From assembly GCA_963969395.1 (NCBI GenBank), contig OZ017802.1, positions 6,016,501 through 6,080,500 on the forward strand: DNA of 64,000 bases, written 5' to 3'. The notes under the pieces were generated by a model. The model saw nothing but the letters and a program-made list of their open reading frames with translations. It had not been told where the DNA came from and searched no databases. Position numbers and translations under genes: made by a program. Positions 21,410 through 32,339 of the stretch are shown here, one piece after another (position 1 is the stretch's first letter; every line of letters starts with the position of its first letter). Source of the DNA: Pseudoscleropodium purum (lineage: Eukaryota > Streptophyta > Bryopsida > Hypnales > Brachytheciaceae).

Positions 21410-23500
21410 TGAATACTTATATTTTACAATCTACATGGTCAATGTTTATGAAATTTTTTCCAAACATTCTCTTGCAAGTCTTATACAAGATTCTTATGAT
21501 TGGATATGAAAAAAATAAAAATTGAAAATAACAAAAAATAAAAAATAAAAAATTCGTTGTATCTCTTTGCATTGGAAATGGTAGTTTTTGAGTTTTTTGA
21601 TAAAATGTAATTGTAAATCTTTGAGAGGTAATAGTAAATGTTATGCTTTCACATTGGGTAGTGACCCAATAATCAAAGAATATTCCTAAAATTTCTAAAA
21701 AAGAATCTAAACTAGTTTTCAAGAAAATTATAAATGAGAATTTTTGCATGGAAGTCTTGACATTCTACACTAAATTTTGTCCATCATTTATGGATTTAGG
21801 TGGACATTGAGGTCATTTACATAGTCATTTAGGTCATTAATGTAGTCTTCCTTTCTACAAGAACCATATTGTGACTATTAGTATTTTTATTTTTCTTCTT
21901 TAGTATAAAAAATTGTCACTTGCAAAAACTAATAAGTAAATAATTTGAATTCTCTTCATGTGACTCTAACTTTCTAGCACTACATTAAAAATCGTCCAAA
22001 TAGTGTGCATAAATTTAATATACAAAAGTTGCATTATTTTGAATAAATACAAGTTGAAATGTATTGCATTGTACCCATTTCTCCTAAAATAAATTTTTGT
22101 GATGCCATTAATTTTCTATGTGACACTCATTTCTCCTACAAATGAATGTAGCTAACTTCTTGAATGACGACCTATTTATGAGGTCTCTTAAGTCTATGGT
22201 AATTCCAATGTAAAGAACAATTTGAGTTTGTTTGAAAGGTTATTGCTATTGAAGAAGCATTTATTGATTTTGTGCTAAATGGAAGTAGAGCTTATAATAT
22301 TATCAATATTTAGGTAAAATAAAATAAAATACTAGAATACTAAAAATAATGTAATATGGCTATAGTCATGGTATGTGTGTGCAAAAGGAATGTCTTAAAA
22401 CAAAATTCAAAATTTTAAGTCATTCAATGCATTTTAGAAATTATATATTTTCAATTAAATATATTTTTATAATTTAATATTCTACAATTACAAGAATAAA
22501 TTTCAATATTATAGTAGAATAACCAAAATGCAAAAGAATTGAACAATTTTGATATTCTTTTTGAGTCATTTTAGGAATTGAAAAAATACATCATCTCTTT
22601 TTTTTAAATTTTAAGAATAATTGTCCAATATTGATTTCTAATTTTTCATTATCCTAAAAATTTTCCTAGAATGGTTTTATTTTTTTAATTTGAGAAGGTG
22701 TCAAGATGGTGATCACTTGAAATTTTGTGAAGCACTACATTCCTACATCTATCTATCACTTTTGGATCAAAAAATAGTTTTCAATTATATTCATGCACTT
22801 TTTCATCCAACTTTTTCACCTTCATCTACATTTTAAATAGAAATGAACAAATTTTTAGTGAAAATGACTATATTTATTTGGGTGAAAGTAGATGTTCATT
22901 TCAAAATGGTGGACAATTTTACCCCATGTTGCCTCCAAAAGAAGGGGTGGTACCCACAATATGGTCTCATGGTGCCAAAAATCCCCATGATATGGCCTAA
23001 ACATATTCTCTAATTTCTAAACAAAAAGAATTATTTGTCACAACTTTTAGTTACTAGTGTAATGTATAGTAGGAGGACAAAAAGACACTTGATTTCAAAG
23101 CTAAGAAAAAGTTGAAATGTATCACATATTGTGAAAATTTTTGTCTCAAAAATTATAATATTATACTCCAAGGTACAAGACTAGTTGTAGTGTGCGGTTC
23201 AAATAGCAAAATTTCATTATGATAAATAAATATTCATGTTACAAAATTTGGGTATGTGACATTCCAACATTGAACTTTCTTTGGTGTGAACTTTATATAG
23301 TTTTTGAGATTTTTTTGAAAAGGAAAAATTTGCATATAGATGTTGTCTATATATTTTTGCAATTAGAATTTGAAAATTCATCACCAATTGTTTTCAATAA
23401 ATTATCTTGTACAACCATTTAAATTGACTGAAATAATTCACTCAAAATGGAGTTTGGATTTTTTTTTAATTGAAATTTGATTCACTTGATTGAGATTGTA
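21410..23500. other. AT-rich DNA without recognisable features
   Basis: The stretch holds AT-rich sequence with no frame showing homology. A 110-codon frame on the - strand at 21,417-21,749 is Phe/Ile/Lys-rich and looks like chance. Confidence 0.5.
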
Positions 23501-23512
23501 TAAGAATAGGGG

Positions 23513-23665
23513 TAGTCATACCTTCATCACTTGAGCATTCTCCAAAGAAGGTGCATGGGGTGGCTCCACATTGACTTCCCATTGAGCTTCTATCGTAGAA
23601 TATATTGTTTCTATGAAGTTTTCACCACACTTATTATTCTGCTCCGGAAGTGTATATTGAGCATG
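23513..23665 (-). pseudogene. Coding-like fragment of unknown family
   Basis: On the - strand about 50 codons are open with balanced amino-acid use, unlike the surrounding AT-rich noise. They include QYTLPEQNNKCGENF and EAQWEVNVEPPHAPSLENA. The frame ends at AAG-GTATGA, which looks like a splice donor. There is no initiating Met, and the frame is closed by TGA upstream. It could be an internal exon, a gene relic or chance. No family was recognised. Confidence 0.25.
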
Positions 23666-24241
23666 AAGAAAATTTCTTCATTTAAGTAAATTTCTTAGAG
23701 CTCTCACTTGCCACCTTCATGCCTTTGTCATGCATTCCACATTGCCTACATGTTCTTCAGTTTCATTCGGTGTTCCCTATAAAACCTACTTTTCCAATTC
23801 TCAACACTCCTCCAATCAATAGAAAAAGGGTATCAAACCTTCTTCATAGTTTCAAGCTCCTAATTGGCTCCAAGTTTCTCTCTGGATCTTCTCATTCTTC
23901 AATGAAATTTTGTCTTTGGAGAAGGTGTGTCTAACCCTAATGTAATGATAATTCTGCGTGCCAAAAATATTAATTACTCCGTATATTCCAAATTATGGGA
24001 TGAATTTGGATTCAAAGATTGTCTACCGAATCAAAGATGATCTGGTGCATAGCGAGATCCCACACAACCAGTAGAAAAGATTTTCACAGTTTTCATTCCA
24101 AGTTTTGTTCGCACCAAATCAAGAATCCTGATTAAATAAACTGCTGTGATCCTTTTCTTGAGGCTAAAACTTTGACTGAAGAAATAACAAGCACTCGAAA
24201 TACACAACAAATTCTCAGTCCTTAATTCTATTAACCACTTA

Positions 24242-27200
24242 TTATTGTACCGCTGATGGTCGGAAACACAACAATCTAAGTGGGCCGTTGCTAGAAGCCA
24301 AGCTCAGAAGGTTGTCATGCACTACAAGCTGCGGAGAACTAGATTGCCAAATATCAAAATAAGAAAATCCATGAGCAGCAGCAGTTGCCACGATGTCGCC
24401 CTCAGCTACCTTTCTAGAAAAATGGCATAGAATGAGCATAGACGTGCTTTCCTTGGCTATAAGAGAGCTAGCAGTCTCAAAGAGAAGTGGCACAGCAGCA
24501 GCCACATATGTGACGTCGGTACCTACAATTAACTCAAAGCTTTTGCATTCAGACTTGACGGCTTCAATGTCACTTTTCTTCCCCCACGCTAGTGTCCGGC
24601 AGGCTACTTTATTGACGAGGAAAGAGCTGGAGTTCAGTTCCAAATTTTCCTGAAGAAGGCTCATGCTCGCAGGATCACCATCGGTAGCAAAGATGGTTGC
24701 AGCAGATTTTGATGCAATTAAAGAGCAGAGGGCTGTTGCTCCACATCCGAGCTCCAAAACTCGCTTGTCCTGCACGAGAAAAGGATTGGCCTCCAGCACC
24801 GCTGCAAGTGCTGGAGCTGCATCCCAAAGAAGTAGGCCAGTTGCTTGCACTGTGTGTTGGTTTTCCCTTTCTAGGCATTTGGCTGATACCAAGTGATCGC
24901 CAACTTTGATTCTTGTCACCTGCCAAAAACGCCAAGGTTGGTAACCATCATCATCTTCACACATTCACGTCTGAGAATTTGTCATGAAAATTAAAATATC
25001 AACCTTAGAGATGCTAACGAAGTCCCAACATTGCACCCCTCCACGGCATAATGGATTTCTATGTACAGCTGACGTGCCCCGCCACCAAGACACGGCCCCT
25101 ATTTTATACTTTGAACGAAGAACCGTCCTTCCATTGCCCACAATGCCCACGTGGGTCATCCTAGCTTATTAACCACGAAGGGGCTACAGACCATTTGAAT
25201 TCAATTTTCTAAAAATAATAGTGGACCCTCAAAATTGAAGTGAAGCCTCTCCGTGACCATTAACCGGACACACATAGAAACTCCCGGTAAGTCATGACAA
25301 TGGGACACATGAAAGAAGTCTTGGAGAAGGCAAGACTTCCCACTCACCTCAAATGTAGGTGTCGCCAAGAAAAGAGCTGCAACACCCTCAGAAGTGTCAA
25401 AAGCGAGGGACTCTTGTGCCAAACTGTCCTCTTCTGCTGCTTGTTGCACGTCTTCCTTTGAAGAAAGGCGACTTGTTTGCATTTCCTCCCCCACATTTGT
25501 AGGCAGAGAGAACTCTCCTTGAATCCAGCGCCTGTGCAGGTGTTCCATACAAGCAGTCATTACATGACCAAGCTTTTCCTCAGTTTCATTTGAGCACCTC
25601 ACTGGGATAATATACAAGAAATACTAACAAGTTCTTCTTAAATTAGTGGGGTCAATATGAGTATAAAGTTGAAAATTTAAAGACGTCTATGAAGCAAACC
25701 GCTGCATGACTACCAACCCTGATGCGACTTTTTTTCAGTGATTGCATGCGCCGAACAGACTTCGATAAATGATAGACAAATTGAAATAAAGAAATAAGGT
25801 ATCTCATTATAGAATAGATAAATGACCTGTTCATGAGAAGCGCCCGAGAACGGTTCTCCACTTGGCGGCAATGCACAGTGACCGACTGATATGTCATTCC
25901 CTCCTTTTTGAACAAATTCACGAGAGAGTCCTCTGAGAAGTAGTAAGCACGCTGTAACACTCAACATGATTCTCTTTCAGCAATATCTTCAGAAAAAATG
26001 ATTCTTTCCACATAGAAAGCCACACAGCTAGCGGGACGCAAGGGCCCAATGATTACTTTGTGCTACTCATAACTTAAGCCCCAACTAGACCATGGTGACC
26101 TTCCAAATCAAGTGCCTCAATTTGGCAAATTCGACCATCGTGCTAATACTCTCTCTGGGTCAACCTCAATTAAAAAAAAAGGATGTAGTACATACCGTCC
26201 CATCACCCCTTGCAAAGAAGTTCTCACTAATTTTCTGATCCTTTTCTGTCAACCTCTTCTGCAGGGGATAATGCAAGCATTGTTATCAGAAAATGACAAC
26301 GACGCTCAAAACATGTCATTGACTTCATTAAAATACATGTCAGTTGATATGGGTGTCTAGATTTGTGCTCAAAACTTTTTAAACTAACGAGAAGGCCATA
26401 CCTGTGCCAGATCACCCACAGCGTAATCCCGCACCAGAACATAACCACCTGGCTGTCATGCCAGTCACCTCAAATGAATATTAGTAGGACAACTTCAAAA
26501 GGAGTGTCGGAAAACCGTAGCAGACGCATCGATGTTAGCAACAACACTATAAACAACCGTAGATGTACCAATCAGCAGATGAATTGGGAATTTTATTAGA
26601 CGCTTAGCATTGCAGGTACCAAGACACAAATTCTAGCACGGTGCTAACCAGACTAGATATGCATAAAATGGCAGAGATAAGTGGCTAAAAGTATATGTTG
26701 ATTATTCGCAGGGATGCAAAAACTTCAAGCCTTCTCAAAGGGCTTCAATGGTATTAGTTAACTTGACAACGAGGCACTGACCTTTAGCACCCGCTTAATG
26801 TTCTGCAGAACACCCGTCATTTTTTCAGGAGCGACCGCAGACAGCATGAACACCTGTTGAACAAAAAAGAACACGAATCTCAAATCTGCTCAGTTGACTT
26901 TATGTACACAGGTAATGACCTGTTTACAATAAACTAATCTCCATATCTGAAGTATTCATAAGCTAGTAAGCAATCTAGCCCAATGAAATAGATTGCTTCA
27001 AATTCACATACAGATTCTCAAGAAGTCAATATGCAAGAACACCATTTGCATATTTACGATAGTATATCACTAACATAAACCTGAGCGCATGCCAACTTCT
27101 ACCATTAATATTCCACAAAACCTTTCAGCAATATTGAGGGATTCCCTACAATCGACAAGGATGCTAACCGAAACCATCAACCCTCACAACTGTCACATAC

Positions 27201-29666
27201 TTGAGTGTAAAAAGTGCACTCAAAACATGCTCTCACCAGGGTGACAACATCAACGGAAGCAGGTGGTATAGAAGCTGATAAATCCTGAGATGTTACATCA
27301 CATACGAATGCATTCACTCGGCCTTCTTCATACTCTTTGTGTGCCTGTCATCATAAACATCAGATCCACCTCATTATACCTCCAACTATCATGCTCTAGC
27401 TTGGTACAACAACATTGTAGACTTAATGAAGGTTGATAAAAACATCCTAAGAAAGAGCCTCTTGTAGAGTAGTATGCATCACAAGAAGAAACAACACAAG
27501 CTACATACCCTTTGGACCAAATTAGTTACAAGAGGCCACAGTAACATATATTTTCAAATTTAGTGTGGAGCTATTGACCACTGTAAACGCTGCACAGTAG
27601 CTTACAACCATCAGGACGTGATTTATCAGGGACACACTAATTTCTCACCCACTGCAATTAAACACCCACACAGTATATGGTCTACTCAGTGTACCGTCAG
27701 GGTTAACAAATATCGGGTGCCCCGTAACATACCTTGACAAGGTTGACAGCCCGTGCAGAAAAGTCGCAGGCATGCACAAAGATGTCAGGATATTCAGCAA
27801 GTAAGGGAAACACAGTATTCCCAGTCCCGCATCCAACCTGTATGTCACAACCATCATCAGGATTCAGACGCTGCACAACATCTGCCTAGAACCTAAACAG
27901 GAATGAATCTTTTACACATACTGACAGCGTATCTGTGATGCACCTTCAATCAACCATGCAGAAGTATTCCACATATGCATACCTCCAGAATCACTCGCTT
28001 ACTGCCCGAGGACTTATCCTTGTTAATCTGCAGATCATCACCGCATTCAGAGTTTAAGTATGCCTAGCTTGGGTATCATAAAAACTCATCAACTGAAAAA
28101 AGGCCTGTTATTATGAAAATACTGAGATATCACGAAGACAGAGACTGCACTAAAAAATTGGTCAAGAGTAAGCAAATACTTCAATCTCGCCAAATCACAT
28201 TGGTCTCAAAACTAAGCACTTCACTTATGAAAAAACCAATGAGATTTCTCAATAATGCAAAGAAGGCATACCTACCATGCCTCCAATGTAGTCACCCCAT
28301 TCTTTGTCAAGATAATGCCGATCCTTGAAAAACTGCACGCGATAAAAAAAATAATCAAAATCTCAAAAATAAAGTTACCATGACGAGTCGATTTTTCGGC
28401 TACATCAATTTTCTTTTCAGAACTTGAAACGTCACAAACAACTAATTCAACTGAAGAATCGAATTACGTATCACCATTACAAACAGCAAATCACAAACAA
28501 TGTGAAGACTGCATTTCACATACCCGATCAGCATTCCGCTTGTAAAACAAGTCCCAGTTCTTGCCAGCTTCTCTTTCATACTTGTCTGCGCAGGCCACAG
28601 GAATGGGTCAGCGGTAACCCAAACCCTCATGACTCATTAGACGCAAGACATGAACAATTGTTAGAGACCCCAAACCTCTTACATTGCGAGTATAGCTATT
28701 TAAATCCTCTAAAGCAGTGCCTTTCTGACATTGAAATCACGGAACTAAGATACTCAATTCATGACATGCAATCACCCGAGGTCGGCATGTACTCCTCTAG
28801 TGCCAGATGCTATATAGGATAGACATACCACTGGCCACAAACTTCACTTTAACCACAAAGGCAACCAACGGATGGCTGCAAGATATTTTCAATCATAATC
28901 TGAAAAAGTCGTTTCCCTTCTCGAGCACTTTATCCACATATTCATCGATTGTAGAATTGCAATTGCAATAAACCGCATTGGATGAGGAACTCTTATTTAC
29001 TTTTTAGGCAATTGAAAAATTTTACACTGTGCAGTGGATCTGTGGTGAAGGTGAACACCTTGAGAACATTTTAATGAGATTTTGGACACTCGATACTAAA
29101 TGCATCATATATCACAAGATACACATGATCCTTGAACCGTTTTTCTTGTGGGTGATTTAAGACTCAATCGTCAATCCTAATAAGAAAGCTTCAACACATT
29201 CAGTACAATTTCGCACAGCCATTTCATAGGGCACATTTATTGTGTAGCCTACAAAACGGCACCTCTCCATGCGCTGTAAAGTCAAGACAAACAAATTCGA
29301 AAGAAAGCACGCCGACATGATGTAGATTTTAGGGTTTCAGAGAAAACCTGCTCTAGGATTTAGGGCTCAAGATTAAGACAAAGAGAATTTCACTGTCATT
29401 AAATTCTCGGTGGTCAAATTATGCAAATGTGCAAGATCTTCGACAGTGCTCAGCTGAATTTCTATCACGCGCGCATTTCAATAATCTCAATAATCTCAAG
29501 CGAAATTTACAGCTAAGATCGGAAAAATGAAAGTGGGAATGGAAAGTGCACCTCGCAAGTACGGCGACACACAGTCGGATTTTTTAGGGTAAATTTGCAC
29601 CCGAGTTGAAGGGGCGGTGGTGGTGGTTGCTGCTGCTACTGCTGGTTCTTCTTCTGCGTCGGCCAT
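24242..29666 (-). CDS. Two-domain SAM methyltransferase: METTL2/6/8-type tRNA m3C domain plus methyltransferase-16-type domain
   Basis: Twelve coding exons, read downward: 29,666-29,552; 28,585-28,524; 28,332-28,276; 28,027-27,983; 27,837-27,733; 27,344-27,237; 26,853-26,782; 26,452-26,402; 26,258-26,196; 25,951-25,827; 25,531-25,348; 24,919-24,242. They total 1,665 bp, or 554 residues, all with GT-AG introns and consistent phases. Domain 1 (about 39-275) has YEREAGKNWDLFYKRNADRFF, the SAM loop VGCGTGN (94-100), the acidic-loop Asp of ACDFS (118), PGGYVLVRDYAVGDLAQ and NRRWIQGEF, as in Trm140/METTL2 enzymes that make 3-methylcytidine in tRNA anticodon loops. Domain 2 (about 330-550) has LELGCGATAL (384-393) and DVTY (464-467), matching the D-x-x-Y motif of family-16 methyltransferases. 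Plants carry this fusion. Start: the first ATG after an in-frame TAG upstream. The domain-2 substrate is unknown. Confidence 0.93.
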
Positions 29667-29848
29667 GAAGAAGCTGCTGCCGCTGCTTCGGAGGTTTCCC
29701 TCGTCGACAAAACTTCTACGCAGGATTTGCAATGCGAAGCAAACACAACATTTCTCCTAGATGGACCGGGTCTTCCTCCAGTGCCCAACACCGTGACCGT
29801 GAGAATTGCAAGATCTATGACCGTGGGGATTCGCACGAATTCTTCAGG

Positions 29849-30321
29849 TTAGAGCAGCCCCACGCAAAACGGATGACTTTGTAATGGAGGTTGGCAAAAC
29901 TGTCTCACTCGTCTTGCAAAACAGATGACTTGTTTAGTTTGCAAACAATGAGATGGCTGGCAAAAGGGGGTCATTTTGCCAACCAGAAGCTTGCATGCTT
30001 GCGGCTTGCATAACACAATGTAACAAAATCCACTCCTCAATCTTCGACACTCGCTGTGAACAAATTCACTCTCTGGGACACTTTTGCGAACAAAGCACAC
30101 TTGACATGGCACTTATTCCAGCAATTCCTCAACATACTTGCAATTTGTTCAAAGTTGAAGCTCCAATTCCAACACTTCTTGGGTTTTTGATCTTCACATT
30201 CTTAGTTGCGTTGGCTTGTTAAGAGTAAATGAGTGCACCACCCAACTTGCAAAGTGGATGACTCTGCATTTTGCAAGCCGAAAATCCATTGCATTTTGTA
30301 AAATGGGTGGTGATGCTCTTA
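29849..30321. mobile_element. Probable MITE just upstream of the methyltransferase gene
   Basis: The left end reads TTAGAGCAGCCCCACGCAAA. The reverse complement of the right end reads TAAGAGCATCACCACCCATT, giving an imperfect inverted repeat of about 20 bp similar to common plant MITE ends. The interior repeats GCAAAACGGATGACT-like words. It lies about 180 bp above the start codon, so it may sit in or beside the promoter. Boundaries and superfamily are uncertain. Confidence 0.5.
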
Positions 30322-30354
30322 TACCTTGCCAATGTGTCTTAAATTGTTTCCACA

Positions 30355-30500
30355 ACCAAAATAAAAGTACTAGTAATTTTCTAATTCTTTAAATTTTGAA
30401 ATTCAATATTTTTCACATCATAGGTCCAAATGTCACATAACAAAGCCCATGTACCCCTCCTTGCCAAGAACTTTCCAAAAGTTACAAGAACGTGATGGAA
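30355..30500 (-). repeat. Dispersed repeat family K, reverse orientation
   Basis: It matches the reverse complement of 30,837-31,000 and of copies at 50,430-50,530 and 56,270-56,470 (words such as GTGAAAGTTATG, GGTGCATGG and GTTTGGAC). It is non-coding. Confidence 0.5.
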
Positions 30501-30582
30501 GGCATACAATCCCAAAGATTTCAACGTACCAAATAAAACAAACAAAACAAAATAGACCATAAGTCTCCTAGTCACATTCTTA

Positions 30583-30833
30583 GGGCTACTTCACACATAG
30601 GCCCAAGGTTGAGAGTCCATCGGCCTCCACCAATCAAATTTAAGAAAACCCTGACTTTGGCCTCTCGACCCTTCACACAAGGTGGTACAATCCAAAGTTC
30701 GTTGCCCTCCAAAGTGCCTACATGGAAGCCCTAGCTCCTACATGGCAATGGCTTCACAACAGGCTCTCGACCAAAGTTTGGCCATGAACTCCTACGGCCT
30801 CTCAACTTGGTCGGCCCATGTGTGAAGCACCCC
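30583..30833. mobile_element. Tourist-like (PIF/Harbinger-type) MITE with TTA target duplication
   Basis: The left end is GGGCTACTTCACACATAGGC. The reverse complement of the right end is GGGGTGCTTCACACATGGGC, and similarity extends into GTTGAGAG. TTA lies directly outside both ends (30,580-30,582 and 30,834-30,836), the duplication typical of PIF/Harbinger. The element is 251 bp, GC-richer than its flanks, with no coding sequence. Confidence 0.75.
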
Positions 30834-30836
30834 TTA

Positions 30837-31110
30837 GTATTATTGGAAAGCTCTTCACAAAGAGGGGTGCATGGAATTTGTTTTGTGGCGTTTGGACCTA
30901 CCATGTGAAAGTTATGGATTTTTGAATAATTTTTAAATTAAAAAGTTGAATTAAATTATCTTTTATTTTATTTGTTTAGAAAAATGGTAACCCTCACATC
31001 ACATGTCCAAGTGCCACAAAACAAAGCATTCACACTTCTTTATGCATCAAGCTTTCTATTCGTATGAAGAACACAACCTCTAACATTGCAATAAAGCACT
31101 TGCATTCCTC
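30837..31110. repeat. Dispersed repeat family K, forward then reverse copies
   Basis: The forward part (30,837-31,000) contains GGAAAGCTCTTCACAAAGAG, GGTGCATGG and GTGAAAGTTATGG. A reverse-oriented partial copy follows at about 31,000-31,110 (CACATGTCCAAGTGCCACAA). The arrangement suggests repeated insertion or a decayed inverted-repeat element. Confidence 0.45.
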
Positions 31111-31528
31111 CATGCATAAAAGATACTAAATTTTAAAGTTTTTAAAAATCAAAAAATTAAAAAATTATTTTTACTTTTGTTTTAGTTGTGAAAATGGCAT
31201 AGGGTATACTAGTATGAGTTAAGTTTGTAAGATTTTTAACTATGGAGGTAGAAATTTTATAACCTTGGAGGTTTGCAAGGTCTATAACCATAGAGTTCTG
31301 CAAGATCATTGATTGTAGAAGGTTTGGAATACCTATAATTATGGAGGTTTACAAGATTTTTAGTAAGGAAATTTTGAAAAATATATAACATAAGGAGCAA
31401 AATATATTGTCATTGGAATGCTTGCAAGATTTATAGTGTAGGGATTTTATAAAAGAATGTGCTTAAAAAAATTATAATATCTATACGCATGCAAGGTTTA
31501 AGATTTAAAACCAATTTAGGAGACGTAA

Positions 31529-31816
31529 CATTAGAGGATTTTTTGGGGTCCGAAGGTAATCGTTTCAAGCAACTGCCTCCAATAGTTCACCTTGTAGTGA
31601 AGTGAATGCCACGCTATTTAAGAAAAATGTTTGAAAAAAAAATTAAATCAAATGAAATTTCTTAAAATGAAAAACAAAGGTGAAATTTTATTTTTATTTT
31701 TGAAAACGAAGTGGTAGTTGCACTGCCATGTCAAGCAACAAATTTCAGCCAATTCGTAGGGTAAGAGAACGGTTGGGAACTCACAGCCCTCCTAGACCTC
31801 AAAAAATCCTCTAATG
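31529..31816. mobile_element. CATTAG-family MITE, copy 1
   Basis: The ends are CATTAGAGGATTTTTTGGGG and CCTCAAAAAATCCTCTAATG, near-perfect inverted repeats of about 22 bp. The interior carries a run like CTGCCATGTCA and AACTCACAGCCCTCC shared with the other copies. It is 288 bp, non-coding. No convincing target duplication was found. Confidence 0.8.
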
Positions 31817-32052
31817 GATTTAAGACTACAAAGGGATTAAACCAAACTTTGTGTATCTAAGACCATAGTCAAAGAAAACAAAAAGGATTAATGCAAGATT
31901 TAAAATAATGTGAACTTGATAAACCAATCAGATTAATATCAATGCAATGATACTAGAGTGGTGTATGATAAATAATCACCATGTTAAGTGAAAAGGTTCA
32001 TACATACCTTCAAATATTGGTGTATTTTAGAAAAAATAAGGTTTGAACCTAC

Positions 32053-32338
32053 CATTAGATGAAATTTGAGGCCTTCAATAGCCCATTTTGGGCCTGTTTC
32101 CGTCATTATTCCCTTGTTGTTTCCCCACAACGAACAATATAGTTGGTTGTTCCTTAAAATAAAATTTAAATAATAGTAAAAATAATAAATGAATTATTAG
32201 AATGAAAAAAAATTAATTTTTTTGGGCAATGATGTGGTACTCTCTTGGCCATGTCAAACTATGCTACTAGTTGCGTTCCTAGCATTCTCAGGGCTATATA
32301 ACTCACAGTCTATTAGAGGCCTCAAATTTCATCTAATG
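32053..32338. mobile_element. CATTAG-family MITE, copy 2
   Basis: The ends CATTAGATGAAATTTGAGGC and GCCTCAAATTTCATCTAATG are exact inverted repeats over 20 bp and continue imperfectly to about 29 bp. It is 286 bp, with the same internal motifs as copy 1 (GGCCATGTCA, AACTCACAG). The well-preserved ends suggest a younger insertion. Confidence 0.85.
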
Positions 32339-32339
32339 C

